Source: Rugalucina vietnamica (Eukaryota; Mollusca; Bivalvia; Lucinida; Lucinidae). From it: a DNA stretch of 64,000 nucleotides. Shown here one piece after another: positions 52,199 through 63,724 of the stretch. Each line of letters starts with the position of its first letter. Positions within the stretch are counted from its first letter, which is position 1. The position numbers and the translations under genes are program-made. The stretch is from positions 44,646,188-44,710,187 of the forward strand of contig OZ024872.1 in assembly GCA_964017185.1 (NCBI GenBank). The letters run 5' to 3'. Below the pieces are notes generated by a model. It was given only the letters and a program-made list of their open reading frames with translations, searched no databases and was not told the origin of the DNA.

Positions 52199-54061
52199 AG
52201 AAAATAGTCCCAGTATAGGGGCAGGTGAAGCCCTTGGGCCATTATTTTTTCAGAATAATCAACATACTGTCCATACAAGTTTTTCCCTTCAAATGACATT
52301 TTAACAGTTTACCCATTCCAATACATAGGCAACCCATGTTGAGCTTGCCTTAAAATAGGTCACGGTCATCACAGGGTCATGATTTATATACACATTGTAG
52401 TACTTGAGTCATCGATGCTTCATGCCAAGTTTCTTCGAAATCGGTCCACCGGTTCCGGAGAAGAAGATTTTTGAAGGGTTTATATCATAAATATCTTGGT
52501 CATGTGACCTTGATTATTTATATATACATTGATTCCCTTATTCTATAGATGCTTCACATGAAATTTGGCTTTGATTGGTCAAGCGGTTTCAGAGGAGAAG
52601 ATGTTTGAATATTATGGTAATATATATGTATAATGCCCCGGGGCTGGGGCAAATGAGCCCCTGGGGTCCAGTTTTTTTCGGAATCATTAATATTCAGTCC
52701 TACTGCCCATTTTCTGCAAGACATTCACTTTAAATGACATTTTAAAAGTTTTCCCCATTCAAGTGCATTGTCGACCTATGCTGACCTTGCTGTAAAATAG
52801 GTCAAGGTCATCCAAAGGTCATAATTTATAAACACATTGTAGTACTTCAGTCCCCGATGGTTCATGCCAAGTTTTATTGAAATTGGTCTATTGGTTCAGG
52901 AGAAGATGAATTTTGAATGGTTTTTACCATATATGGGCATGGCGGCCATCTTGGTCATGTGACCTGGATTATTTATAAACACATTGATTCCCCCTTCCCA
53001 TTGATGCTTCCTATAAAATTTGGCTCTGATTGGCCAAGTGGTTTCAGAGAAGAAGATCTTTGAATATTTTTGTAATATACATGTATATTGCCCTGGGATG
53101 GGGGCAGACCAACCCCTGGGGTCCAAATTTTTTTCAGAATTACCTACCTTCAGTCCATTTGCCCATTTCCTGCAAGATTTGCCTTTCAAAAGACATTTTA
53201 ACAATTTTCCCCATTCAAATGCATGGGCGACCTATGTTGACCTTGCCGTAAAATAGGTCAAGGTCATTCAAAGGTCATAACTTATAAACACATTGTAGTA
53301 CTCTAGTCCCCGATGCTTCATGCCAAGTTTCATTGAAATCGGTCCAGTGGTTCCGGAGAAGAAGAATTTAGAAGGGTTTTTACCATATATGGGCATGGCG
53401 GCCATCTTGGTCATGTGACCTGGATTATTTATAAACACACTGATTCCCCCTTCCCATAGATGCTTCCTATAAAATTTGGCTTTGATTGGCCAAGTGGTTT
53501 CAGAGAAGAAGATCTTTGAATATTTTTGTAAGATACATGTATATTGCCCCGGGGTGGGGGCAGACCAACCCCTGGGGTCCAAATTTTTTTCAGAATTACC
53601 TACCTTCAGTCCATTTGCCCATTTCCAGCAAGATTTGCCTTTCAAATGACATTTTAACAATTTTCCCCATTCAAATGCATGGGCGACCTATGTTGACCTT
53701 GCCGTAAAATAAGTCAAGATCATCCAAAGGTCATAATTTATAATCACATTGTAGTACTCTAGTCCAAGATGATTCATGCCAAGTTTCGTTGAAATCGGTC
53801 CAGTGGTTCCGGAGAAGAATAATTTTGAAGGGGTTTTACCATATATGGGCATGGCGGCCATCTTGGTCATGTGACCATAATTATTTATAAACACATTGGT
53901 TCTCCCTTCCTATAGATGCTTCATATAAAATTTGGCTTTGATTGGCCAAGCGGTTTCAGAGAAGAAGATCTTTGAAAATGGTGGTTGACGGACGACGGAC
54001 GGACGCCGGATCATGGCCATCCTATAAGCTCACCTTGTGAGCCTAACGGCTCAGGTGAGCT
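52199..54061 (+). mobile_element. Family A element, four tandem units
   Basis: 5'-truncated. Units of ~450 bp (landmark 'cggttccggagaag' and variants near 52450, 52895, 53346 and 53802), ACGG microsatellite (53986-54005) and a complete 3' hairpin (GCTCACC 54028-54034; GGTGAGC 54054-54060). The frames at 52896-53894 on either strand are repeat translations. Confidence 0.85.
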
Positions 54062-54164
54062 AATAAAAACAACAGTCTCCAGATGTCCGATATCAAGTTT
54101 GTACAGGTTTCAGTTTTTTCTTTTCTCTTGGACCATTTTGTGTTAGAAATGTCATATTTCGAGC

Positions 54165-54800
54165 CTGTGGGTACTAATATATATGGGTACTCACAGTTGT
54201 GGGTATTCAAAATTTGGGAGCACTTTTAAAATTTTTGAAACATTTTATACCTTTTCTAAAATTTTGAGCAGTTAAAATTTGTGGTCTTCAAATTTGTTGG
54301 TACTCAAAATTTGTGGGTATTCGTAAGACTTTAAATATTATTAGTGTGGATGATCAAATTTTGAAGGCACTCAAAACTGGTGGCAATCAGAAGGTATAGA
54401 TATTTAAGTAAGATGTTATTACATAAAGATGCGGCACTTGAAATATTTATGAGTCTTCAAATTTGAGTGAATTCAAAATAAGTGGGTATTCAAAAGTGCA
54501 TATATTTTTGGGTATTGAAAATGTTGGAAACTATATTTTCTTGTTACACAAAGCATGGGCAAATTATGTTGGTCTTCACTATAAGAATGTTCACAAAATT
54601 GTGGGTTTTCAGAATAAGCTGGTTCATAAAATTATGAGTCAAGACTGAAATTGTTTGTACGAAACTGATGTGGTCATAGGGTACTCATAGAATCGTTGGT
54701 GTTCAAGTTATTTGTATGTACAACGTGTATTCATCAATTATAGAATTTCACACTGTGTGTGCTCAGTATTTGTGAGTACTCAACATGTGGGTACCTAAAA
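54165..54800 (+). repeat. Degenerate short tandem region
   Basis: Irregular repeats of 'gtgggtattcaaaatttg' type motifs ('gtactcaaaatttgtgggta'), decaying toward the right. Confidence 0.6.
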
Positions 54801-55097
54801 TAGTTTGGTAAAAGTGCAGAAAGTATGCACATTCATATGAACTGAAAGTCTCAATATGGAAAAAATGCCACCTTAATATCTTTATAGACTCAGATCAGTG
54901 TTTCATTTAGTCTGATCAGACAATGTTTCCATTGTCTTATATTGAGACAAAGAGTAAATTAGAAGTTAATGGCATATTTCATCTAATTCTTGAAACAAGC
55001 AGGTGGACAGTGTCAAGAACTTTTATCTTTTCCTCTCTGCTGTAAAAGCAATTATCTTCTTTTTAAGAATTTATTGTGACAGCCTTAAAGATTAGAA

Positions 55098-57089
55098 ACC
55101 AGAGGACCAATGGTCCTGTAAACGCTCACCTGAGACCTGAGATATATACATGTACCAATAAACTTGTTAGACTAGAATGGTACAATGCATGTATATAACC
55201 CTAGGGCAGGGTCAGAATAACTCCTGGAGTCAATGTCTTTTTCAAATCATAAAAATTCAGTCCATTAGCCAATTAACTGCAAGTTTTCTGCCATTTAATT
55301 ACATTTTCCTATTTTTTCCCATTCCAATGCATGGGAGACCTAAGTTGACCTTGCCGTAAAACAGGTCAAGGTCATCCCAGGGTCATGATTTATATAAACT
55401 TTGTAGAGCTCCATTCCCAGATGCTTCACACCAAGTTTCAAAATCATAGGACTTCTGGTTCTGAAGAAGATTTTTAAACGTTTTTGCTATTTATAGCCAT
55501 GGTGGCCATCTTGGTCATGTGACCTTGACCATTTATATAAACTTTCATTCCCCCTTCCCAAGGATGCTCCACATGAAGTTTGGCTTTGATTGGCCTAGCG
55601 GTTTCAGAGAAGAAGATGTTTGAATATTATGGTCTTATACATGTATATAGCTCCGGGGCAGGGGCAGACAACCCCTGGGCCTAAAATATTTTCATAAGCA
55701 TAAATCTTCTGTCCATTTGCTCATTCCTAGCAAGTTTTCTGCCATTTAATTACATTTTCCTATTTTTTCCCATTCAAATGCATGGGCGACCTAAGTTGAC
55801 CTTGCCATAAAATAAGTCAAGGTCATCCCAGGGTCACGATTTATATAAACTTTGTAGAGCTCCATTCCCAGATGCTCCATACCAAGTTTCAAAATCATAG
55901 GCCTTCTGGTTCTGAAGAAGAAGATTTTTAAACGTTTTTGCTATTTATAGCCATGGCGGCCATCTTGGTCATGTGACCTTGACCATTTATATAAACTTTC
56001 ATTCACTCTTCCTAAGGATGCTCCACAAAAAGTTTGGCTTTGATTTGCCTAGCCGTTTCAGAGAAGAAGATGTTTCAATATTATGGTCATATACATGTAT
56101 ATAGCCCCGGGGCAGGGGCAGACAACCCCCTGGGCCCAAAATATTTTCTTCAACATAAATCTTCTGTCCATTTGCTCATTTCTGGCAAGTTTTCTGCCAT
56201 TTAATTACATTTTCCTATTTTTTCCCATTCCAATGCATGGGAGACCTAAGTTGACCTTGCCGTAAAACAGGTCAAGGTCATCCCAGGGTCACGATTTATA
56301 TAAACTTTGTAGAGCTCCATTCCCAGATGCTTCACACCAAGTTTCAAAATCATAGGCCTTCTGGTTCTGAAGAAGAAGATTTTTAAACGTTTTTGCTATT
56401 TATAGCCATGGCGGCCATCTTGGTCATGTGACCTTGACCATTTATACAAACTTTCATTCCCCTTTCCCAAGGATGCTCCACATGAAGTTTGGCTTTGATT
56501 GGCCTAGCGGTTTCAGAGACGAAGATGTTTGAATATTATGGTCATATACATGTATATAGCCCCAGGGAAGGGGCAGACAACCCCCCAGGGGCTAAAATTT
56601 TCCATTAACATTAATCTTCTGTCCATTTGCTTATTCCCAGTAAGTTTTACCCATTAAATAGCATTTTACCATTTTTTCCCATTCAAATGCATTGGCGACC
56701 TATGTTGACCTTGCCGTAAAATAGGTCAAGGTCATCACAGGGTCATGATTTATATATACATTGTTAGTAGTGCTTGAGCCATTAATGCTTCATGCCAAGT
56801 TTCATTGAAATCGGTCCATCGGTTCTGGAGAAGAAGATTTTTGAAGGGTTTTTACCATATATGGGCATGGCTGCCATCTTGGTCATGTGACCTGGATTTC
56901 TTATATACACATTGGTTCCCCCTTCCTATTGGTGCTTCATATAAAATTTGGCTTTGATTGGCCAAGCGGTTTCAGAGGAGAAGATCTTTGAAATTGTGGA
57001 CGGACGGACGGACGGACGACGGACGGACGGACGCCGGATCATGGCCATCCTATAAGCTCACCTTGTGAGCCTAACGGCTCAGGTGAGCT
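55098..57089 (+). mobile_element. Family A element, complete, four tandem units
   Basis: 5' hairpin AGGACC-AAT-GGTCCT (55103-55117) and 'gctcacctga', four units, ACGG microsatellite (56999-57033) and the 3' terminal hairpin ending GGTGAGC (57082-57088). The only copy here with both termini. GCTCACCTGA and TCAGGTGAGC form a 10-bp terminal inverted repeat. Confidence 0.88.
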
Positions 57090-57470
57090 AAAAAACAGCA
57101 AAAAACTCTGAAAACTGGCGATGGATATAGGAGTGTAAACCAACTAGTTTTTAATTGAGATGGTTTAGGCTGTTTTGGTTAATTGGCTATTATTATTCTG
57201 ACAGAATAATTTTCAGGAGCTCAGGACTCATTTGCTGAGATAAAACAAAGGAAAAGTCACCAGAAACCCATCATTATTTTTTACAATTTCGTTACACTGC
57301 TTAGTGTTTTGCATTACATGTGCAATAGAAGAAAAAAATCATATTATGCATTATGTCCATCAAAATAATTACATATTTGATACATGAATAAATGCATATC
57401 TGCACAAATAATTTCATAAATTATGTGGTACTCAAGCTTATCTAAGATCCTGGGTGTTTCCGGAAACACT

Positions 57471-57682
57471 ACTGTAAATTTGGTAATTTTCACGAGATTT
57501 TTATTTTGCGATTTTTCGATTTCCGAATTATTAGCGAGTCTTTGAATTCGTGAACGAGTACTCATGCAGTCTATAAATCTTATTGTAATTCTTTATTGGC
57601 GAGAACTTTATTTTCGCGAGACAACGAATTCGCGAATACTAGCAAAAATTAAGTTCTCGTGAACATTTCCGGATTTACAGTA
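57471..57682. mobile_element. Family P MITE
   Basis: 'tactgtaaatttggtaattt' at the left and the inverse of 'cgtgaacatttccggattta' plus 'cagta' at the right. The interior has 'attcgcgaa' and 'cgcgagac' motifs. TACAGTAAAT-type termini suggest a TA-targeting mariner-like MITE (inference). Confidence 0.65.
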
Positions 57683-57692
57683 TTATTCTTAC

Positions 57693-58127
57693 ATGTACAG
57701 AAAGCAAGACACATTTACTTTCAAAATACTTCTTAGTTATAAGTATCGTAACACCCTAATGATTGCGTATGCCCATATTTTATTCAATATTTATTTACTA
57801 CAACGTGCACGGCTTATGTTTGTAAAGTTACGAGGATTTTTATCGAATGGATTTGTCTCTAGAGTCTTGCAAATACCTACTCTGTCAAATAGACAAATTA
57901 AACTTAAAATTTTTGACAATGTTTCATTTTCGCGAAGTAATTGTTTAAAAGTATATAGGGATTTACTGCAATGTCAAAACATTTTTATTCTTGACATTGT
58001 CTCTACTAGTTATAGTTTATGTCAATATTTTTATCATTTCGTTAAACTTCGGCCAGAAAACAAGGTATTGAATTTAACTTTACAAAATGAAATGGAAGTT
58101 CTTGCATATTTTACGCTAACCTGTTGA
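57693..58127 (+). CDS. Unidentified 144-codon open frame (doubtful)
   Basis: ATG-initiated, starting MYRKQDTFTFKILLSYKYRN, rich in Phe, Leu, Ile, Tyr and Lys as expected from AT-rich DNA. No family recognised and no splice or promoter context. It begins just after the family P element. Confidence 0.15.
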   Translation: MYRKQDTFTFKILLSYKYRNTLMIAYAHILFNIYLLQRARLMFVKLRGFLSNGFVSRVLQIPTLSNRQIKLKIFDNVSFSRSNCLKVYRDLLQCQNIFILDIVSTSYSLCQYFYHFVKLRPENKVLNLTLQNEMEVLAYFTLTC

Positions 58128-59251
58128 ATTCAATTTCACCTTATTAGTAGATAAAGCATCAGAATTCCGTTTGTTTTCGAAAAATGTTCTACCAATGTTA
58201 GAAAATTATTTTTCATGAAAAAAATGTTGACAAAGAACTGCCTGTGATATAGGGCAATCTCCTCACGCTCATTCACCTCGGGGCACATCAAAATCGGTGT
58301 TGTCATCCATAATCCTGAAGGTTTAAAGCTTAAAAAAGATGCTTTAATTTGAATTGAAGCTTTCACATTGTTATTTTTTTTTTGGTATTAAGTATGATTA
58401 GTCAATAATAGTGATATGGCGAGATTAATCAATCGGCGTTTTCTTTAATCTAAAGATAATCCGTTAAGAATCGTTGCATGTGTCCAGTGGCATAGAAAAT
58501 AAGCATAATTATAAGCGTAATTCGTAAGAAAACAGAACAACAGCTTTTGCAAATCGAAGGATAATTGATGATAATTATGTTAATAAAAACAACTAAAGAA
58601 ATGACTCTCTCTCTTTCTAGTCTCTCTTTCTTACAAAAATGGAAATTTGAAGCTCTATTTAACAGAAATAAAATCTTCTCCTATTATATGAATTATGGCG
58701 AAGAATTTAAATGATTTATATTTGCTAATATACAAAATTTCAGACCACATTCAGCGGCCGATAAAATATTGATTTTTTTTGCCGATTTACCTGTCTACCT
58801 AAGCGACAGACACAGCGGAGGCAAATATCAATATTCAATAGCAGTTTCAAGTCTCTGTATCTGTCTATGTCTCTAGATGAAACTTATCTTATGCAAACTA
58901 CTTATATGAATAATGATTACAGGTCTAAGTGAATTTTATGCATCTAAAATACATTTAAAGCACCCAAAGCCACAGCATTATGTCCATTCCAGTAGTCCAA
59001 TCCGGTAAAGGAACGCACCCCGGAACGCACCCCGGAACGCACCCCCTATCCGAGGTTTATTGGATCTGAGTTTTATTGAAAACATCCATCAAATGAAGGA
59101 TTTATTTCCGGGTTACCGAAGTGATTATGTCAACACCTGGTATGCGGTGCCAGGTGAGTTATCTCGTGAGATTACTGGTTCCCACGAGAGCAGGAATAAC
59201 ATGAATCATGGAGAAAAGACTCATGTCTGAATGTCAATAATCAAAAACTGG
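58128..59251. other. No recognisable gene
   Basis: AT-rich. 'cggaacgcacccc' is repeated two to three times at 59011-59044. Nothing else supportable. Confidence 0.4.
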
Positions 59252-59253
59252 TA

Positions 59254-60185
59254 GAGTAAGGGGACATGGTTTCGCACACTTCATAATGATTTACTTAGAT
59301 CATAGAAAATGAAAAATACTTACAATCACGGTAGCTTGTCTCATTTCAACCTTGACAAAAGCTGTTTACAAAACGTCAGAGCTCAATACGTCATCGGGGA
59401 TCCGTCATTATTTACTGTGGTATTTAGTGGTAAAATATGGAGGAAATGGGACATGGCTTCGCACACCCACATTTTTTGAAAACAAAGCAGAACTTTGGAA
59501 AAAACACAACATATTAATGAAGAACAACCAAAATACTGTCAACAATTAAAAACAAAATGTAAATTACAGATAGACCATGTCCAAAGTACATTGTGTTCAA
59601 ATTGGGGGTGTGTCACTTCAGGGACAGTAGCTGTACAAAAGTATGTTCCAACTTAAACTTAAAAATGACAACCTGGCATTTTAATACCATGGTGTGCCAA
59701 CTTTGGGAGGATGAGTTGTATTGGGCCGAGATGACCAGGCACCTTGAAAAATGATCGCTCCCTCGGTATCACGGTTTACCGGAACGGACTTGACTTTGAC
59801 AGACGGACAACCAGCGCAGATAAAATGTGAAAACTTGTATCATTTTGGAGAAATATTGGAATATTTAGAGAGAAATTATTGGAAATAAGATATTTTTCTA
59901 CTCACCTGTAGATTTTGATTGGAATCATAGAAATGGTATGTTGAATAAGCTGATTGTTTACACAGTGTACATGTTTGTTGACATTTGTAATGCAAATGAG
60001 GTTTCATCGCACGCTCAAAGCACGCGAGGTTGCGGAAGCTAAGAATTTGTATAAAACATCACACTCTTCGACAAAACTCATTTATATGCATCATCCCTAG
60101 GGATTGTCATCATAATGGGGTAAACTTTGAGGAATAAATTAGGTGTGCGAAGCCATGCCCTGTGCGAAATCATGTCCCCTTACTC
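59254..60185. mobile_element. Family N element, TA-flanked, 26-bp TIRs
   Basis: GAGTAAGGGGACATGGTTTC at the left and the inverse of the right end agree at 24 of 26 positions (through 'gcacac'). Flanking TA is at 59252-59253 and 60186-60187. A related 'gggacatggcttcgcacacc' lies internally at 59448, and its inverse abuts the right TIR (60142-60159). TA duplication suits a Tc1/mariner-like MITE. No transposase frame. Confidence 0.7.
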
Positions 60186-60478
60186 TAGAGATCTTTCTCA
60201 AAAAAAATCATACTGGGTAAGAGAAACGAGGACATGCAAAAACAATGTGCCAGATGCATACTGACCCAGTGCCGCCTATGCTTTATTGCACGCGAAATTA
60301 TTTTACAAAGTATTCTTATTCTGGACGATTTTGGCTTGTAGATTTTTATAGTGACACCGTATAGTAAAACCGAATGGATCACAAATGGATTGCAGGTCCG
60401 TTAATAGCAAACACATGTGTGTTTGCTTTAGGATAAACGTACGTAAGAAATTTAGAATAAAAAATCTACATACCTTAC

Positions 60479-60525
60479 CGAACAAAACCGACGGTTAGGC
60501 GGCCATTAATGTTGGGCGCAGACAT
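60479..60525 (-). CDS. Candidate first coding exon
   Basis: On the minus strand, ATG with A at -3 opens MSAPNINGRLTVGFV plus two bases, ending at a good donor GTAAGG. Ten bases upstream of the ATG lies CATGCGCA, an NRF1-like half site that is duplicated around the element at 60543-61920. Balanced composition and the neighbouring promoter-type motif support a real first exon. The product is not recognised, and the next exon (entering with one base to complete the codon) was not found. Confidence 0.42.
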
Positions 60526-60534
60526 TTTTGTCGG

Positions 60535-60542
60535 CATGCGCA
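60535..60542 (-). promoter_or_regulatory. NRF1-like half site used as target duplication
   Basis: CATGCGCA here and at 61921-61928. Joined without the insertion, the minus strand would read CTGCGCATGCCG next to the start codon, close to the NRF1 consensus YGCGCAYGCGCR. Confidence 0.45.
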
Positions 60543-61323
60543 ATGTAACTGGTCATTTCGGCCCGTAACCATTTCGGCCCATGACACCATATCGGCCCAT
60601 ACCCATTTCGGCCCATAACCATTTCGGCCCATGAATTATTACCATTGCCCTAAAATAACTTATTCTTGATAAGTTTTAATATAAACCTGGTTGCAAACAT
60701 GGCTAACAAACCACGTTTCTTGAATTAGAAAGTAACGAAAAAAAATCTGTATTAATAATTCTAAAGTTAACCATCGCCATACCATTTCGTTATTTTACGA
60801 TGTACATGTAACAGATAATTCATGTTGAAATTTGCAAAAAGAAACACAATATCAACTTTTATTCATTTTTTATTTACTCCCTTTTTTCAAAGTAAGTTTT
60901 CTTCAATTTGATTTTTGAACAAATATAAGCCAATATAATTTCAGTTAATTAATCAATGGTTCCACAAGCTTGGCAGCCAGCTTGGCACTAATCAAGTGTC
61001 ACAGCCTGGTGAACACAAGCGTTTCAAATCAAATGTCAACTGCAATCAAAGCTGGTGTGAACAGTACCAGCAACTGTCAAAAATCACTCACATAAGAGTG
61101 ACATATTCTTCTAAAGATGAGAAGATGATATGGATATTTCCTAGAGGAAAGGTCTTATTTCGCTTTATTTTTTTTCTTTTTGTTATATGGTCTTTCATAC
61201 CTTAATAGTCATCATCAGTCCAGCACGTGCCAGATAAAGAAACTAATTTAGAGATAACCATTGAGCAGTTACGGTTCATTAATCGGAGAAGTTACGAATC
61301 ATTTAGCACGTTAATCGCCAGTA

Positions 61324-61386
<63 letters not shown>

Positions 61387-61920
61387 ATGTTCATTTTTTC
61401 ATTTTAGCCTTGGTACGATCTATCGTTGGAGTAGACCAGAATTGGTAGGCTGTCACATGCTACTGAAATTTTACTTTCAACAGTCGCTTTCAATATGTTT
61501 GAATAGTTATAAAGTACTAAAGAAAGACATAACAAAAACACATCCCGACCCAAGTTTAAATCATTATCTAGAATCGACATTGTTGCAATACCTCCATCAG
61601 ACTAAAAATTGAAGATAAAGTCATTTGCAGGCTGAAATTTCGGCTCTATTATTAAATAAACTTTGTAACAAAAACCAAATGCAACAAATCAAAAGTCCCT
61701 ATCTATGAAATAAAATATGGGCCGAAATGGCTCCAAAATCGGCCGTATTTTAAATAAAACTTGTAACAAAACCTAAATGCAACCAACTCAAAACCAAAAG
61801 TCCCTATGTATAAAAAAATATGGGCCGAAATGGTTATGGGCCGAAATGGTATGGGCCGAAATGGTTATGGGCCGAAATGGTCATGGGCCGAAATTGTTAT
61901 GGGCCGAAATGACCCGGAAC
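60543..61920. mobile_element. Family O element, 8-bp target duplication, repeated 'catttcggccca'
   Basis: TIRs: 'gtaactggtcatttcggccc' at the left and the inverse of 'gggccgaaatgacccggaac' at the right. Both arms contain several tandem 'ccatttcggcccat' copies. It is flanked by CATGCGCA (60535-60542; 61921-61928). The 8-bp duplication suggests a hAT-like mechanism (inference). The interior holds a (TCTA)n tract and a 69-codon frame without a recognised domain. Confidence 0.82.
61324..61386 (+). repeat. (TCTA)n microsatellite
   Basis: About fifteen perfect TCTA units inside element O. Confidence 0.98.
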
Positions 61921-61928
61921 CATGCGCA

Positions 61929-62324
61929 GACAATGTATCGTTCAGATGTCGGGAAATTTGTACTTTCTTTTTTCGGCTGAACATTTTTCTTTGTCAAACA
62001 TATTTCCATATATCCTATTTCAGATCATATTTGTTTCCAAAATGTAAAAATATAAGATAAATACACAATTTACAAATGCAGACGACGATGAAGATTGGTT
62101 TTTCGAAATTACACCGTTAAAATCCCCGTATTATAGCAAACCAGTCAACAAGGCAATATAAACGCTCGAAAAAACAAGCGTCTGCGAGGTGTACCTAAAG
62201 CAGGTAACCGGCGAAATTATCGAGACGTTTCGAACAGACGGAAATTACGCCGTGAATAGCGTGCCTGGTTATTTTTGGGGGACAATATTTGAGGTTTGAA
62301 GGAACAGAAGGAAAACATTTAAGG
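61929..62324. other. No confident gene
   Basis: If element O is removed, this would be the region upstream of the minus-strand start codon at 60525. On the plus strand a frame near 62080-62153 reads ADDDEDWFFEITPLKSPYYS before a stop, but no usable acceptor leads into it. Confidence 0.3.
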
Positions 62325-62650
62325 GAGCTACCTACCTAGGTCTACCTAAAAACCTAACTAGGTCTACCTAACTACCAAGGCCTACCTGCCTACCAAGGTC
62401 TACCTACCTAACTAGGTCTACCAACCTAGGTCTACCTACCTAGGTCTACTTTCCAAGGTCTACCTACCTAAGTCTACTAACCAAGGTTTATCTACCTGGG
62501 TCTACTTACCAAGGTTCCCTTTCCTAGGTTTACTTACCTATGTCTTAGTCTACCTATCTAGGTCTACCTTCCAAGGTCTACTTATCTAGGTCTACTTACC
62601 AAGGTCAAGTTACCAAGGTCTACATTCCTAGGTCTACTTACCTAGGTATA
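62325..62650 (+). repeat. CTACCTAGGT-type minisatellite
   Basis: Irregular units of 'aggtctacctac' and 'caaggtctactta', about 14-18 bp, running directly into the retroelement frame. Confidence 0.9.
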
Positions 62651-63299
62651 CATTTCGCAACTTATTAGGTTTGCTAGAGTCTGCAGTCATGTTACAGACT
62701 TCAACGCTCGAAATAAATGTTTAACGGCAAAACTTCTCCAACAGGGCTATCGGTATCATAAACTTCGAAAAACATTTTCTAAATTTTATCGTAGACACTA
62801 TGAATTGATTTCCAAATATAATGTTGGGTTAAAGACGCTTTTAAGTGAGGGCCTTTCGGAACCTGAATTTTATGGTGACTTGGTTTACAAATTTAAGAAA
62901 CTTAAAGGAATTAATGATTTTTCTTTTCAGTTCAGAAAAATCATAACACGTTACAGACGTATAGGTTATAACTTGAATGTTATGCGACAGTCTGCATGCT
63001 TAGTTTTTAACCCAATCATGGTTGATAACTATGCTGCCTTCTTTAATTGCACGCCGGTGGGTCGGGCGTCAGACTCTTTGATGGCCCGACATAAAGCTAT
63101 TCATTTTAGTTGGTTGGGGCCGGAGCTTCTTGTCTGTTGCTTGGCCCACCGGGGTCCAACTGGTGTTTTTTCTTTTGCTCCGGAGTTAGTAGGTTATTCG
63201 ACGCCCAGGGATCTCCATCGTCGGGCAGCTTACTCAGTCTGTGAGTCCTGGTTTTTGATTCATAAGGATGTTTATCATGATTTATTTGTTTGTTCTTGA
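62646..63299 (+). CDS. Retroelement ORF fragment (region C-terminal to reverse transcriptase)
   Basis: 217 codons open from the minisatellite edge to TGA, beginning VYISQLIRFARVCSHVTDFN, with further landmarks LLQQGYRYHKLRKTFSKFYR, GLSEPEFYGDLVYKFKK and NVMRQSACLVFNP. This follows the order I associate with the segment after the reverse-transcriptase domain in repetitive bivalve retroelement proteins (recall, not verified). No catalytic YxDD motif is present, so the RT core is missing by 5' truncation. The last ~45 residues look less conserved and may be out of frame. Confidence 0.55.
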   Translation, partial: VYISQLIRFARVCSHVTDFNARNKCLTAKLLQQGYRYHKLRKTFSKFYRRHYELISKYNVGLKTLLSEGLSEPEFYGDLVYKFKKLKGINDFSFQFRKIITRYRRIGYNLNVMRQSACLVFNPIMVDNYAAFFNCTPVGRASDSLMARHKAIHFSWLGPELLVCCLAHRGPTGVFSFAPELVGYSTPRDLHRRAAYSVCESWFLIHKDVYHDLFVCS

Positions 63300-63724
63300 T
63301 GATTCATTGACTAGTTAGAGATTCACCACGAGGACCGAATAACTAACTAAATGTTATGAACCACTGCAGAAGCTGAGGGTGAGGTTATGGCCATGTAAAA
63401 CCGGTTTAAGCCTGCCAGTAACTTTGTGTTACTGATCGTTCCAAGTCGATACTTCTGTGGTGGTTCTTTTTGTTTTATGTTTTGGTTTATAAAAAATTTT
63501 TGTGCTGTTGGCGCCTTATGTATGTTTTCACATTTTTAGTTAAGTTAAGGTAACTGAGTGGCCACCTATTGGGAAAATAGCTGCTCATTCGGCTTACGAT
63601 ATGTTTCATGGTATAAGTACCTGATTGTTAGTTTGGTTTTTTCCCACCTCGGTTTTTGGAGTGGGAATCTTTTTCTGATTGCGCCTTTTCCTGATCTTTG
63701 CCTACTTGTACCTTTTTCCAGTGT
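63300..63724 (+). mobile_element. Probable 3' untranslated part of the retroelement
   Basis: Includes 'gccatgtaaaaccggtttaa' and 'gtgttactgatcgttccaag'. GT-rich stretches follow. No poly(A) tail is seen before the minisatellite resumes. The 68-codon frame at 63558-63764 is not supported. Confidence 0.4.

Noticed and set aside
52896-53894. Frames of 68-130 codons on both strands
   Set aside because: They recur unit by unit inside the family A tandem repeat and also at 916-1179 and 15900-16562. Non-coding repeat.
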